Source: Ignelater luminosus (lineage: Eukaryota; Arthropoda; Insecta; Coleoptera; Elateridae). From it: a stretch of 64,000 bases of DNA. Shown piece by piece: positions 34,340 to 45,674 of this stretch. Made by a program: the position numbers and the translations under genes. Location of the stretch: NCBI GenBank assembly GCA_011009095.1, contig VTPC01004109.1, positions 65,322 through 129,321 of the forward strand, written 5' to 3'. How positions within the stretch are numbered: position 1 is the stretch's first letter; each line of letters begins with the position of its first letter. A model generated the notes under the pieces. The model worked only from the letters and a program-made list of their open reading frames with translations, did not search any database and had not been told where the DNA came from.

Positions 34340-37300
34340 TTATAAAATTATGTGTCTAATCTTAATAACTCTTTTTCAGGTAAGTTCTCTACATCCATCT
34401 ATACAGACACCATAACATGGTAAGTTTTATACCTCTAAGTACATCTTTCATATCATTTTACATTGTTTTTAAATATCTGCAGTTGTACGAAATATACTTA
34501 CCTCTTATTGATTTTGACTTAAAAATCTCTTAACAACCGTATGGTCATGATTAATGGCAAGACTCAAATATGAGATACTGTCAGATGTTAGCTACTGTAT
34601 AGGACTCTCTATGGATGTTTGTAAATTGGACTTTTTAATGTTTACGACTTCCTTTTTGAATCTTTCTGTAAAAGCTTAACTATTATGTCGAAAACATGAT
34701 GTATAAGAGAAACCTAACCAAATCACTTTTCCCTTCTGTAGATTCTTGCCACTGATAATGAGTTATTAGTTTTGTTAGCTATACGATTCCATAGTATGGA
34801 AATGTATTTGGAAACTGTAACTATGGATAAAAAGGGTGCAACCATTCGGTTAAGACGTCAGACAACGTAGACCTAAGACGTTTGAACTGCTTTACTTTTT
34901 TTAATTGTATACGCCTTCAAGGTAGACAATTGCTATTAAGCCATTAAATGCCAGAACCTTCGCTTTTCCCCATTTAAACAAGATTCATGCCAGAGATTTA
35001 CCTACTACGGTTTGCCTTTTGCATACAATTAAGCTAAAAAGTACTCAAGGTATATCGCAACTTCAATTAGTTACTATGAACATTCCCTTTAAAATTCATC
35101 TAAGTAATATTATAAGGTACAAATTTTTCTTCGCGTCTTAGCACACAATATTTGAAGGTTTAAGTTTTTTTTTCTAAGTACTATTAGTCTTATCAGCACT
35201 AACCTACATACGCTTCTTTTTTTACAAATACAGTATGTAAATTAAAATGTAAGGTTCTCTTCAGATATTTGATTTGAACTATTTGAGTAGTCCACCAAAT
35301 TACACATTATCAAGTACACTTTAATAAAAAAATTTAAAAAGTAAAATTTGCTCGTATAATAAAAAAAGTGGCAGTGAATCATCATAGATTGCAGAACAAA
35401 TTTAAAACAGATAAGAACTCTTAAAACATCGCGTATTTAGAAAGTTAGAAAATAATTCAACATACCTTTTTTGCAGAAAATTAATCATTTTTAATTGAAA
35501 TTAAAGCAATATTCATGTTTATGTCCATATGAAATCTATAAAAGCCCACCTTGCAAGTTATGCAGCTTATGATGTTTTTTATCCAACTCACTATGTTGAA
35601 TCATTAAAATAGTCTCAAGGATAACGTCCAAGGATAATCCTGCAGCATATAAGTAATACGGTAAGGTTTCACCCTGCTGATCCTGCCTTTATATTACATG
35701 AAAACTTGTATCATAGGTGGTTCAATTTAATTGGACTTCCGCCGAGCCGTGGGAAATTACGGCAGGTGCGAGAGATTATCTCCGTCTTCTTTCCATGACC
35801 TTATCATTAAGTTCAAGTTGGACAAGGACGGTGGCAAACTGTGATTTGATTAATGTAGCGTGCAATAGGTGCGTCAAGGCCGAAATCAACCTGTAAACTG
35901 TTTTTTTTACAATACATTATTGGATGCTTTTTTGGGTCCTTTTTATGTTAATTAAATGGTTGTGTTCGCCCGCATAATCTGGGAAAAATTGGTTTTTTGA
36001 TTGTATTAGATGCTTTTTTTCGATGTGGGTGTAAATTGTAAATTGTTAGTTTTAAAAAGTTGATCGAATAATCAAGCTTATCGAATAAGGGAAGTCTTTT
36101 GTGAAATATCGTTACAGGTTTTTTCGTATGGACCATTTGTTACTCCCACATTTATATTTGAGAAACAATATCGTAAATTTTGTAAAGATCCCTGGGAAAG
36201 ATCACAATAGATTCTTTATTTACATATTTGAGATATACAAAAATAATCCATGATGATGTTCGTTTTATAAATTTCAAATAGTCCCGAGTAAAAAAAAAAC
36301 TATGAAATCGGTTACAAGACGTAAATGAAAACAAAAAGAAAACAGAAATAATCAAGTTTTATTATTTAGCCAACGGAGCGCAGTGATTGTAATTGGCACA
36401 TAATTGTGGGAGAGGTTTGTTCAATCAGTTAACGGAAGCAGTAATCAAGTCGGCTGTGAGGCACGGACGGCTTGATTCTCACGATGCACGAGCCCCACGC
36501 CTACTGCCTACGACGGCATGTTATCAATCTTTTTTTTCTTGTTTGTTGCTACAGCAATTTTATGGACTATTAAGTAACAAATTTCGTTTAATTCTTATTA
36601 ACATTCAAGTTTTCTGTGAAAATTTTTTTCCAGTTTATAAAGATTAAAAATGTGTTATTAAGTGTTTATGCTTGTAAAAAAAATCTTAATGAAGTTGAAC
36701 AATCTTAAATGAATTTTGTGGAAATTAGATGTACTTTTTTGTAAATATGACTGACATCTTTTTGATGGAACTTATTGGTATAACATACCTATTTACAGAG
36801 CTTACAGCTTTTAAGCAAAGAATTTCATTTAAATAGATATCCTCTAGCTATTTAAGTTGCATATTATTTTATACTTACGGTGAAAAATTCGCCATCTAAT
36901 AATTAACTCGTGAAAATCTAGAACACATGGGTTTCTTTTGATCTCGATACGGGTGGGCTCGGGTGGGCACGTGCCCACCCAGAAGTAGAGTGTACTCACC
37001 CACTTGCAGATCCTATCGTTCATAATAGAGAAAAGATTAAGCCAATTCAATTTAAATGATAGAGTTTAAAATAATGATACTTCAAATAAAACACCCACCT
37101 TGTTAATACACTTCGTATAATAATGATTTGATCGGTTCATTTTCAACCACTTGTTTTGGCTTATGGTTCAACTAATCTTTATTTGCTATTAGTTATTACG
37201 TTGCTGTTCCTGCGGATGTTCAAGTGGATTCTTGTAATATGACTTTTTGTAGCGATAGCATTTTCTATTCTACCTCTTTAGTCCAGTCATTGTGTGCTCA

Positions 37301-37980
37301 AAGAGGGCAAATAAAAGAAAGTTTTCGTGGAGTTTTGATTTTTTGTACTATATATGGTATTTTGGGTCGCTGAACATGAATCAGAAGTTTGCCAACCAGA
37401 ATTTTCCCGGGAAATAGGTTTTTCCCAAAAAACGTGTAAAAACGGACTTTTTTCGATTTTCTTCAAAATAACTCCGAAACTATGCATTTTACGTAAAAAG
37501 TCGACCCTATATGAAACTAAAGAGAATTTTATGAGTTTAAGGTTTTTTCTGCGATTAATAATTTATCTACGAGAGCGCAAGCGGCGCGAAAATGGGGGTC
37601 AAAAGCCAAAACTCTCAATAACTGGAATTACACACTGTACGTAGATTTAACACGAAAAATATCTATTTTAACGCAAATGTTGACCATGTATTATATTAAA
37701 GTTGATATATTTGACTACAGATATATCTGAGATAAACGGTTTTGCTGCTAGCGCACGTAGAATCAATCAGCCAAAAAATGTCTAGGTGCTACTAAATACT
37801 TTATTTGCAGATATCGAGAGCTTAAAGTAACATTAGTAGTAAAAAGCAATGGGAATGACCTGTGTGCAGTATGTTTTTAAATAGGTCTAAAATTACTGCG
37901 GTGTTTCATTTCACAGTTCAGTATAGCATGTAGGCTGAAGCACGCAAGAGTTGTACGGAACAACAAAGATAGGACCAAGA
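34340..37980. other. long AT-rich region without recognised genes
   Basis: Only short unsupported frames. It contains the 20-bp GC-rich palindrome at 36961-36980. Confidence 0.45.
36961..36980. repeat. perfect 20-bp GC-rich palindrome with a CACGTG core
   Basis: GGGTGGGCACGTGCCCACCC is a perfect dyad around the E-box CACGTG. A further GGGTGGGCTC copy sits directly upstream. It stands out from AT-rich surroundings. It could bind a bHLH or zinc-finger dimer, or be the tip of a foldback element. Confidence 0.8.
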
Positions 37981-37989
37981 TGTATTAAT

Positions 37990-39576
37990 GGTTACTGCAG
38001 CATCTCCCTTTCCCTCAAAACTCCAATTTATACTTAATCAGCACTGGTGTTGTGGCTGACGGACGAATCAACTGCCATAAGGCTTATGAATTGGGCATCA
38101 AGGACATCAACAAAATTGTCGCTGGTGACTTTGGAACAGTCAAATTCAAACGAAGCGACAGTGTACAACCTCTTGCTGTCATTACCAGTGCTATACGAGT
38201 TGACGATGAGTTGATTCTTATTAATCTCACAACTTTGTTCCAACGAATTTCCGTTGCTAAGCATTCAGATCAAGACCTTGAGGAGTTTTTGACGTACGAT
38301 CTAGGACCTTATTCCTTGTCCCTATCCGACAATGGTTTATTAAGAAAAGAGACCAAATCCACGTTCTACAAAGCATTCAAACTCCTAACAAACAAGCAGT
38401 TCAGCGGCCAAGTTCAATATGTCATCGATGGTGGTTTTCTATTGCATTCCTACGAATCAATCATTTTCTTCAATCTGCGGCAGTACGTCCAGTCAAAATT
38501 ATCCACAGACAGTGGTTGTCTTTGATGGCTACCCTGACGACGTACAAGGTGGTACAAAGACTGCTGAGAAGAACAAGGAAACATGCTTCAGCTAACATAC
38601 TGTTTGACGACACAATGATACCAATGACGACATCCAAAGAAAAATTCTTTGCTAACCCAAAAGCAAGGTTTGTTTAATATCTATGCCTACTACGAAGCTC
38701 TCATCAGCAGAAATAAAATGAAAGCAGGCGAAAGAAGACGCAGACACACTAATTGTGAATACCGCTTTGTATTTGGTTTCATAAAATAAGATAGTAATTA
38801 TAGTTGGAGAGGATGTAGACCCCTTGGTTATTTCGATACGTCTCTAGCTACTTTTCCACCTCTTGATACTGTGAGTCCACTGATAGCAGGAAACATCCTC
38901 TTCCTGCATGCAATGAGCGGTTGCGATACAACGTCAGCAATGTTCAAACAAGAGAAAATGAAGTTCCTCAATACACTTATGAATAACCCGAACTTTGCTG
39001 ACGTTTTAAACATCTTCACAGATTCAAATGCTACTCAGGAAATGGTAAGTGCTGCTGGGGAACGTTTGTATGGCTACAGTAGAACAAATGTGCCTCCGCT
39101 CAACCACCTAAGGTACATGTACTGCAAGAAGACAGCCTTCAGGTACAGCTCCAACATCGTTGCTTTACCACCATCTGCAGCACCAGGTTCAGCAATGTTT
39201 GGGGATAGAAAAAATTACTGAAAAGTGGGGATGGAGAAAAACAAATATTGGCCTTGAGCCCGTGAGCAGTTTTCTACCCCCTGCTTCCCCTGAATTATTG
39301 AAGCTTGTATGCCGCAAGTGTACGAAGAACTGCCAGCGCAATTGTGAATGCAGGAAGGCAGGGCTTTGCTGTTCCAGCATGTGCCTCAACTGCACCAATA
39401 AAGCGGTGCGCGAGGACGAAGATGACGAATTGGACATCGAAACCGAGCTGGAAATGGATTGCCCACCCGTTGTACCAGTGGATGCATTCTCATTTATATG
39501 GAAAAGTTCCTTAGGGGCTTCTTTGGTGTGTGCTTCACATTTATTAGGTTTTCTTTTATATCATTTTTGGTGTTAG
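37990..39576 (+). pseudogene. FEN/XPG-like (PIN-fold) nuclease relic with Cys-rich CXC-like tail
   Basis: A broken gene, read in several frames. The N-terminal part (38037-38495) has STGVVADGRINCHKAYELG, VKFKRSDSVQPLAVI and DLGPYSLSL. Then VVVFDGYP (38512-38535), a basic stretch RRTRKHASANILFDD (from 38567), EDADTLIVNTAL (about 38734), VIIVGEDVDPLVI (38794-38832) and FLHAMSGCDTTSAMF (38901-38946). The order VFDG / E-x-A-D / EDVD / SGCD copies the acidic metal-binding motifs of FEN1/XPG nucleases (VFDG, EAEA, TEDxD, GCDY). A Cys-rich tail follows (CRKCTKNCQRNCECRKAG, 39310-39363), like Tesmin/TSO1 CXC domains. At least four frameshifts or stops occur (near 38495, 38565, 38675, 38850 and 39220). 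Similar uncharacterised insect proteins exist to my knowledge; the nuclease assignment is my inference. Confidence 0.7.
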
Positions 39577-39579
39577 GTT

Positions 39580-41680
39580 GTAACTGAGAATGCATCATCA
39601 CGATTATCTTGATTTCTTGCTGAATGGTAAACGTTTTTACGACAGACATCTGAAACTTTAAATTCTATTGACCTTATTTCTGATATCAATAAAGATGATT
39701 GATGTTGTCAACTTAAAATGCATTTAAAACTCAGCATACCAGCAATCCCTTTCAAATGCATGGTTCTTATATCGCCTCTGTTAGACATTCCTTGTTTAGT
39801 TCAAACTTCAAAAAAATGTTACTGCTATAGATGACTATTATTATCTACAGTGGATTTTACCTATAACAATCTAATAATATCTTCACATCCAGGATCTAAT
39901 CGACGTTGGAAAACAAAATTTGGTTGTAAGCATACATTAGTCCAAAAAAATAAAATTCTTTTGTACATCGCTTCCTCTGCAGCAAAAACAAACTCCAGCA
40001 GCTAATTGAGAGCGTTTGAACTATCGTCTCCTTCCTCCTACAGCATCACTCTACCGCTATTATGAATACTGTGTCTTGTTGGACAAAGGCACGCTTTTAC
40101 ATGAACAGCCTTTACAAAATTAATAATAAAAAATAAAACCTGAAATGCCTTTTTAACCCAAAAATTGGCACCAAAATAATCTATGGTTCAAATTTATAGA
40201 AGACCCTTTGAAACTGATATATGTCATTTTGCAATGCATATTACTGATTGCACTTATATGACTACTATTACCATACGCATTTTGACAAACCAAGGTAACA
40301 TAGCAACGGACTATACCATGGGTGCTGTCTGGTGAAAAACGTCTAACAGTAGAATTTTAGCAAAAGAATGGATGGTAATAGAATGCAAAAAGAATGAAAA
40401 CTGTACACCGAAATACAGACAAAACGCCTTGCCCATGTTTTTTGTTTCATTTTTATTAGAATATAGTCATTGATCAAACGACTCCAGTTGCATAACATTC
40501 AACTGTATGACTAATAAGAATTTTATTCTTTGCTTCTTTGTCATTTACCTTATTTCTAAAAAGCTTTTCCGTTCTAGCCGGTGCAACATCGGGTATATGA
40601 TAGGTTCAAATATGAAAATGCTTATTCAACCTTGCAGTGTGAGCTGCTTACTGTTTTATCTCATACCTAGTCTAGCTGGAAAAACTCAGAAAGTTAGTTT
40701 TTAACATTTTTGTCTCCTTGTTTCCAAAAGACTTAAGAGGTCTTTGAATCCAGATCGATAAGCTCTTGAAAGAATTCTGAATATCCTGATGCCCAGTTCG
40801 TTCCTATCTAGATCTTCACAATCTTTGCATTCTGTTTTTTGTTTTTGTTTCCTTCCCAACTAACTTTTCTTATCCAAAACAGATTAAGTTCAGAATAGTA
40901 CTAATGAAATGTGACAAACTCTCTAAAACAAGCACAAAATGGCAATTTGAGTCAAAAAATCCCTCGCGGAAAATACTTCTTTGCATGAAAATTATCCTAG
41001 TAAAAACACATTTGCGCTGCTAAAAGTTAGTACACTATCGTTTAGTTTTGATTTGCAAATACCTTCTTGGTAGCTTTGCTTTTTATAGTTTCATCGCTGA
41101 TCAGTGTTTTGAACTTCTAGTTAAACTGTGGAAAGGTACCAACAAGATTCAAAATTCTGAAGAGATATACTGAAAATTTAAACGTCAATCGTAAGTTTAT
41201 CTAGGCTAGATCAGGAACTGCCACGGGCAAGCACTGAGTTCTTCTTAGTTGACCGTTCCAGATATTTACAAACAATAGCTTCATGCAGAAAGAAGAATAT
41301 GTAATTGCGTCCTATTTACATTACCTTAGTTACTAAAAGACTTCATCTAAAAAAAAACACGCTAAATCTAATTTAATATCACTTTATACTGGAAGTAGTG
41401 GTACGGTAGAAAAATCAAACAAGACATCGCCAAAACTGATAACAACAATTTTAGTTGCATTGGCGATTTAATAAAATATATCACGACATAAAAAAGGTGG
41501 GAGGCAGACCAATCCGTGGCCATGAAGAATTTAACTTGTAAGGGAATGAGAGGAACGAAGGAAAGTCACTATATTTCATTCTCTATTTTGAAGTGGGCCT
41601 CTTTAGGAAACTGGAAGCTACTGTTTGGTATTCGTCTGCATCACTAAGGAAAACAAGGAAAACCTTAAATGAGAACAGTC
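39580..41680. other. AT-rich spacer
   Basis: No recognised gene; short frames only. Confidence 0.4.
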
Positions 41681-41683
41681 AGT

Positions 41684-41750
41684 TTGAAGATTTGAATCCC
41701 TGGGCTCCCAAATACAAATCTAGAGCTTTAACTGCTCAACCACGTCACTC
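41684..41750 (-). repeat. tRNA-like relic or SINE head
   Basis: On the minus strand GTGGTTGAGCAGTTAAAGC resembles a D arm and A box, and GGGATTCAAATC resembles a T-loop/B box, with a stem-like TAGATTTGTATTTGG between them. The acceptor stem does not pair, so it is probably a tRNA-derived repeat rather than a gene. Confidence 0.4.
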
Positions 41751-41754
41751 GATT

Positions 41755-42552
41755 ATGGGACTGCATGAGTACAACTAAATATTTTGCACCCTCCTGAAAA
41801 GATCTTATGGCCTATGATGCTACTACTTCAGTATGTTTTAAAGTTCTTATGTAGTATTTATTTATAAATCTCTTGCGTAGCCTACAGTTTTGACAAAATG
41901 ACACTTCTACTGTACATGAAGCTTTCTCTGCAACATGCGTCTGCCTGGAATCTGAAACAGCACCTTAGGACATCTTTCACTACGCCAACTGCGGTTGAGA
42001 TCTACCGGGAAGTCTTCATGCATATCTTGAGTATCAGAGGGAAGCAGTCAAGGATAAAAAAATTGATGTTTGCAATCCCCCTCGCTCAACTTTGGCTTGC
42101 CATCCAAAACTTAACACATTCTAGAAAACACCTCTCTTGTGCTTAGATAAATACTTTAACAATATCTTATCATTTCTTCACCCTTTATCTTCTCCATATG
42201 TCTCCATCTTGCTACGTCTAACTTGCACACACTCGTAGGTCAAACCAAGATTTCTTTTTGATGCAGTATGCAGTGTTAGGGATTAACAATTATTTAATAT
42301 TCTTTTATCTCTCATATAACGAGGTGCGTTACTTTCAGATTTATTCAAAAAGAACCAACCTAAATATATCATGAACGAAACGGCCGACCGTATATCGTTA
42401 ATGTTGCATTGAGCATCGGAGAAGACTGATTCGCTGGCACACAGTAGTTATTAAAATTAAAAAATCATACTTTGATATATTGAAATAGGTAATTAGACAA
42501 AATCTGTTTTTCTTTTAAAGATCATACAGCATTAAGATATTTTAGGTAAATG
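41755..42552. other. spacer
   Basis: An unrecognised 82-codon frame at 41898-42146; otherwise nothing. Confidence 0.4.
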
Positions 42553-42560
42553 GAATAAAG

Positions 42561-44061
42561 AAGCGGTTCCCAAAGCTTTTTTTTGAAACAAAAGTTCCCA
42601 GTGGAGCCCCATGAAATGTTCAGTGTTTAGTTCTATCTGTCTGTATACTATGAGGCATATTACATACGATACGTATATTATTTGTTATTTAAATTTACAA
42701 AATCTACAAACTAGTTGTACTGCACTGTTGCATGTACACCCGAAGTTAATATAAACAATGTGCTTGCTTCTTGCAGCAGAGTTTGTCAATGTCCGTTGTC
42801 ACACAAGTCAGTTGAAGAAGCATATCGTCTGCTGCGTCCAAGCGAGCTCGATATTTAGTTTTTGTAGCACGGCTACCTCGAAAAGGCCGTTTTCCCGAGG
42901 TACGTAGTACCAAAAGGCAGTAAGAACAATTTAGATTTTGAACTTAATATCAAAAGATCCTCGCCTAACTGAGTCCAAAATTCGGGAAGTGGTTTACTTC
43001 TAAATGATGCCTGATAGTCTATAAGAACCTCATATTTTGCCGCAGTAAGAGCTGCTGGTTTTAACGTCACCGAAAAGGGACCTATAATCCACACGGAATT
43101 CTTTCTAATCGATTCCATAGTGTCCCTAGGAAAGTATGAATTTAAATTTTGAAGCAAACTGTTAAGGTGTTCTTTTATTATTGCTTCCATTGATTCATTC
43201 ATTGTTATGTTAGTTTTTTCTAAAAAAGTTGAAGTCGATGAAAAACATGTCAGATCCTTTTGCTCGACACTTTCCATGTAGAATGCTATCTTCTTCTACA
43301 GCACGGGAATTTTGTTATTAGCATCGAATATTGTTTTCTGTTTCTAAGGATGTACTGAACTCGTTCATTTTTAAAAAATGTCTGCTAGGTAACATAATTT
43401 GTGTAACCATTTCTCACCATGCAAATAATCGACTAGCAAACTCTTCAAAAGTGAAGAAACTTCCGTTCGAGGTTCAAGCAAACGGGAAAACGCTTTACCT
43501 CGTGACAACCACCGTATACTTCCGTGTGTAATAACAAAGATTTGTGTATACTTTCAATATCGTCACACAATATTTTGAGCAGCCTACACTGTAAAGGTCG
43601 TGCCTTAACAAAGTTGATAATTTTGATGGCGTTGTCTAGTACCTGCTTCAATAACGCTAGCACTTTTTTCGTTGCGAAGGAGTGCCGTGTAGTGTATGTA
43701 ATAACGCCAGCAATGTGACCTACCATGGCTTTTGCGCCATCTATGCACACGCCAATGCAATTTATTGTCGGACGGTATCGAGTTTTCAAGCAGCGAAAAA
43801 ATTTCACTGCCGCTTGTAGAGGATGGAAGTGGCTTGCAGAACAGTATATCTTCATGAAAAGATCCTGAAACTTTGTACCGCACAAATGTCATTAATACAG
43901 CTAATCCGACAACGTCCGTGGATTCGTCAAATTGTAGTAAAATATTTTAACGTCGTTTGATAAATCCTGAATTCGGCTTTGCACATAACTGCCGCGGACG
44001 GAGCCCCTGAGAATCACTGGCGGATCCCTTGGGGCTCCGCGGAGCAGTTTGAGAACTGCTG
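42561..44061 (-). mobile_element. hAT element with an 8-bp target duplication
   Basis: The terminal repeats AAGCGGTTCCCAAAGC (42561, first base changed from C) and, inverted, CAGCAGTTCTCAAACTGCTC (ending 44061) both lead into a GGAGCCCC block. The flanks are GAATAAAG (42553-42560) and GAATAGAG (44062-44069), an 8-bp duplication with one mismatch, as hAT transposases make. The transposase lies on the minus strand. Confidence 0.85.
42746..43960 (-). pseudogene. ZBED/SCAND3-like hAT transposase fragment
   Basis: Reading down the minus strand: LLQFDESTDVVGLAVLMTFV, with the DEST catalytic Asp, then FVRYKVSGSFHEDILFCKPL and CIGVCIDGAKAMVGHIAGV, the second Asp region. Next are LLKQVLDNAIKIINFVKARP and, after breaks, NSYFPRDTMESIRKNS, WIIGPFSVTL, LPFGTTYLGKTAFSR and RARLDAADDMLLQLT, the C-terminal hAT dimerisation part (the Cys of the usual LCE.AFS is changed). 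The BED zinc finger and the first several hundred residues are absent. Frameshifts occur near 43600, 43450 and 42900. Confidence 0.85.
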
Positions 44062-44391
44062 GAATAGAGGAATCTTTTAGTAGTTTTCTAATATTTTTAA
44101 AGACAGATTAATCGATTTTGAAACTTTTCAAAAAACTTCAAAAAATGCATTTAAATTCTCAAAGGCTTGTTAGTATGCGTTGTATGTTTCTACAAACCCA
44201 ATTAATAAGTAAACAAAATCATGAAATATTCAGTAATGTCGCTTGTTGTTTGTTTTATATTTAATTTGATATTTAGACATTGAAATCTATTGATTTTCTT
44301 TAAACTTAATTTCACCTTTGCTGTTTTGACTTCTGTAGGCATAGGCAAAAAGAAGGTGGTGCGACAATTGTGCGACGGGTAGTAGCAACTA

Positions 44392-45672
44392 CGAGGGTGG
44401 TCTGAAAAGTTTCCGACCTCGAGGTGAAGATGGCAGCACTCGTAAATAAAAGCTACTAAATTTCGTTGTTCATCTGTTGACAGTTACTCACCAAAGCTTC
44501 AGCCATTTTGGACGCGCAGTTTTTATGTAACAGTCGTTTGAGTGAGTTGATGTGAGTTTTTTTGTGAAAATGGACAAAATCGAGTATCGAACTGTCATTA
44601 AATATTTGTTTTTGAAAGGCAACACGCCTTCGCAAATAAAAGATGAGTTGGATTCTGTGTATGGGGACTCTGCACCATCATTTACCACAGTGAAATTTTG
44701 GGCTGCTGAATTTAAACGTGGCCGTAAGAGCTTGGGAGACGATGAACGTTCGGGACGTCCAAAAACTGCAACTACCGACGAAAACATCGCCAAAGTTCAC
44801 CAAATGGTGCTAGACGACCGCCGAATTAAAGTGAGAGAGATAGCAGAGGTTATGAACATGTCAAAAGAACGTGTTTGTCACATATTAAATCAACATTTAG
44901 GCATGAGAAAGCTGTCCGCGCCTCGTTTGCTCACGTTAGACCAAAAACGTGTTCGAATGTATATTTCCAACGCTCTTTTGGCGCAGTTTAGGCGAAATAA
45001 ATCCGAGTTTTGGCGCCGATTAATTACTGTAGATGAAACTTGGATACACCATTATACGCCCGAAACAAAAATACAGTCCAAACAGTGGACTGCAAAGGGG
45101 GAACCGGCTCCAAAAAAAGCAAAAACTGTTTTTTCGGCTGGGAAAGTGATGGCGACTGTTTTTGGAAGTCATGGAGTTATTTTAATCGATTATCTTCAAA
45201 AAGGAAAAACCATTACAGGAGCATACTATGCATCATTACTTGACAAGCTGAAGGCAGAACTTGCGAAAAAACGGCCACATTTGCAGAAAAAGAAAATCCT
45301 GTTTCACCAAGACAACGCACCGTCTCACACCTCAGCGGTTGCCATGGCGAAAATCCACGAATTACGGTTTGAACTGCTTGACCATCCTCCTTACTCACCA
45401 GATCTAGCCCCAAGCGACTTTTTTTTGTTCCCTCATCTAAAAATTGCGCTCGGAGGACAAAGATTTTCGTCAAATGAAGAGGCAATCACCTTCGTGAACA
45501 ATTATTTTGCAGAGAAAAAATGCCGAGTACTATTTGGACGGGTTACAGAGATGGGAGCATCGCTGGGAGAAGTGTGTAGAGTTACAAAGAGACTATGTTA
45601 AAAAATAAAAAAAAATTTCAGAAAAAATGTCTTGTATCTTTGTTAGGTCGGAAACTTTTCAGACCATCCTTA
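44392..45672 (+). mobile_element. mariner element 1 (DD34D), nearly full length
   Basis: A 1281-bp element flanked by TA (44390-44391 and 45673-45674). The inverted repeats of about 27 bp centre on GGTCTGAAAAGTTTCCGACC. The length matches typical mariners. Confidence 0.93.
44570..45608 (+). pseudogene. mariner transposase, one frameshift near the C-terminus
   Basis: Begins at ATG 44570 (MDKIEYRTVIKYLFLKGNTP); the in-frame GTG at 44552 is not the start. The N-terminal domain has two HTHs (NTPSQIKDELDSVYG; KVREIAEVMNMSKERVCHIL). Catalytic motifs are VDETWIHHYTPE, FHQDNAPSHTS and YSPDLAPSDFFLF, with 34 residues between the second and third Asp. The WVPR motif is cut to PRLL (KLSAPRLLTL), an apparent in-frame loss of about three codons, and VFGSHG lacks one codon against the usual VFWDSHG. 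One extra A in the run near 45515 shifts the last ~28 codons so the frame stops at 45601; the unshifted frame ends DYVKK at 45608. It is otherwise open throughout and among the least decayed elements in the window. Confidence 0.93.
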
Positions 45673-45674
45673 TA

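Noticed and set aside
35671..35687. TGATCCTGCC-like match to the 5' end of small-subunit rRNA
   Set aside because: Only about ten bases agree and the downstream sequence does not follow rRNA.
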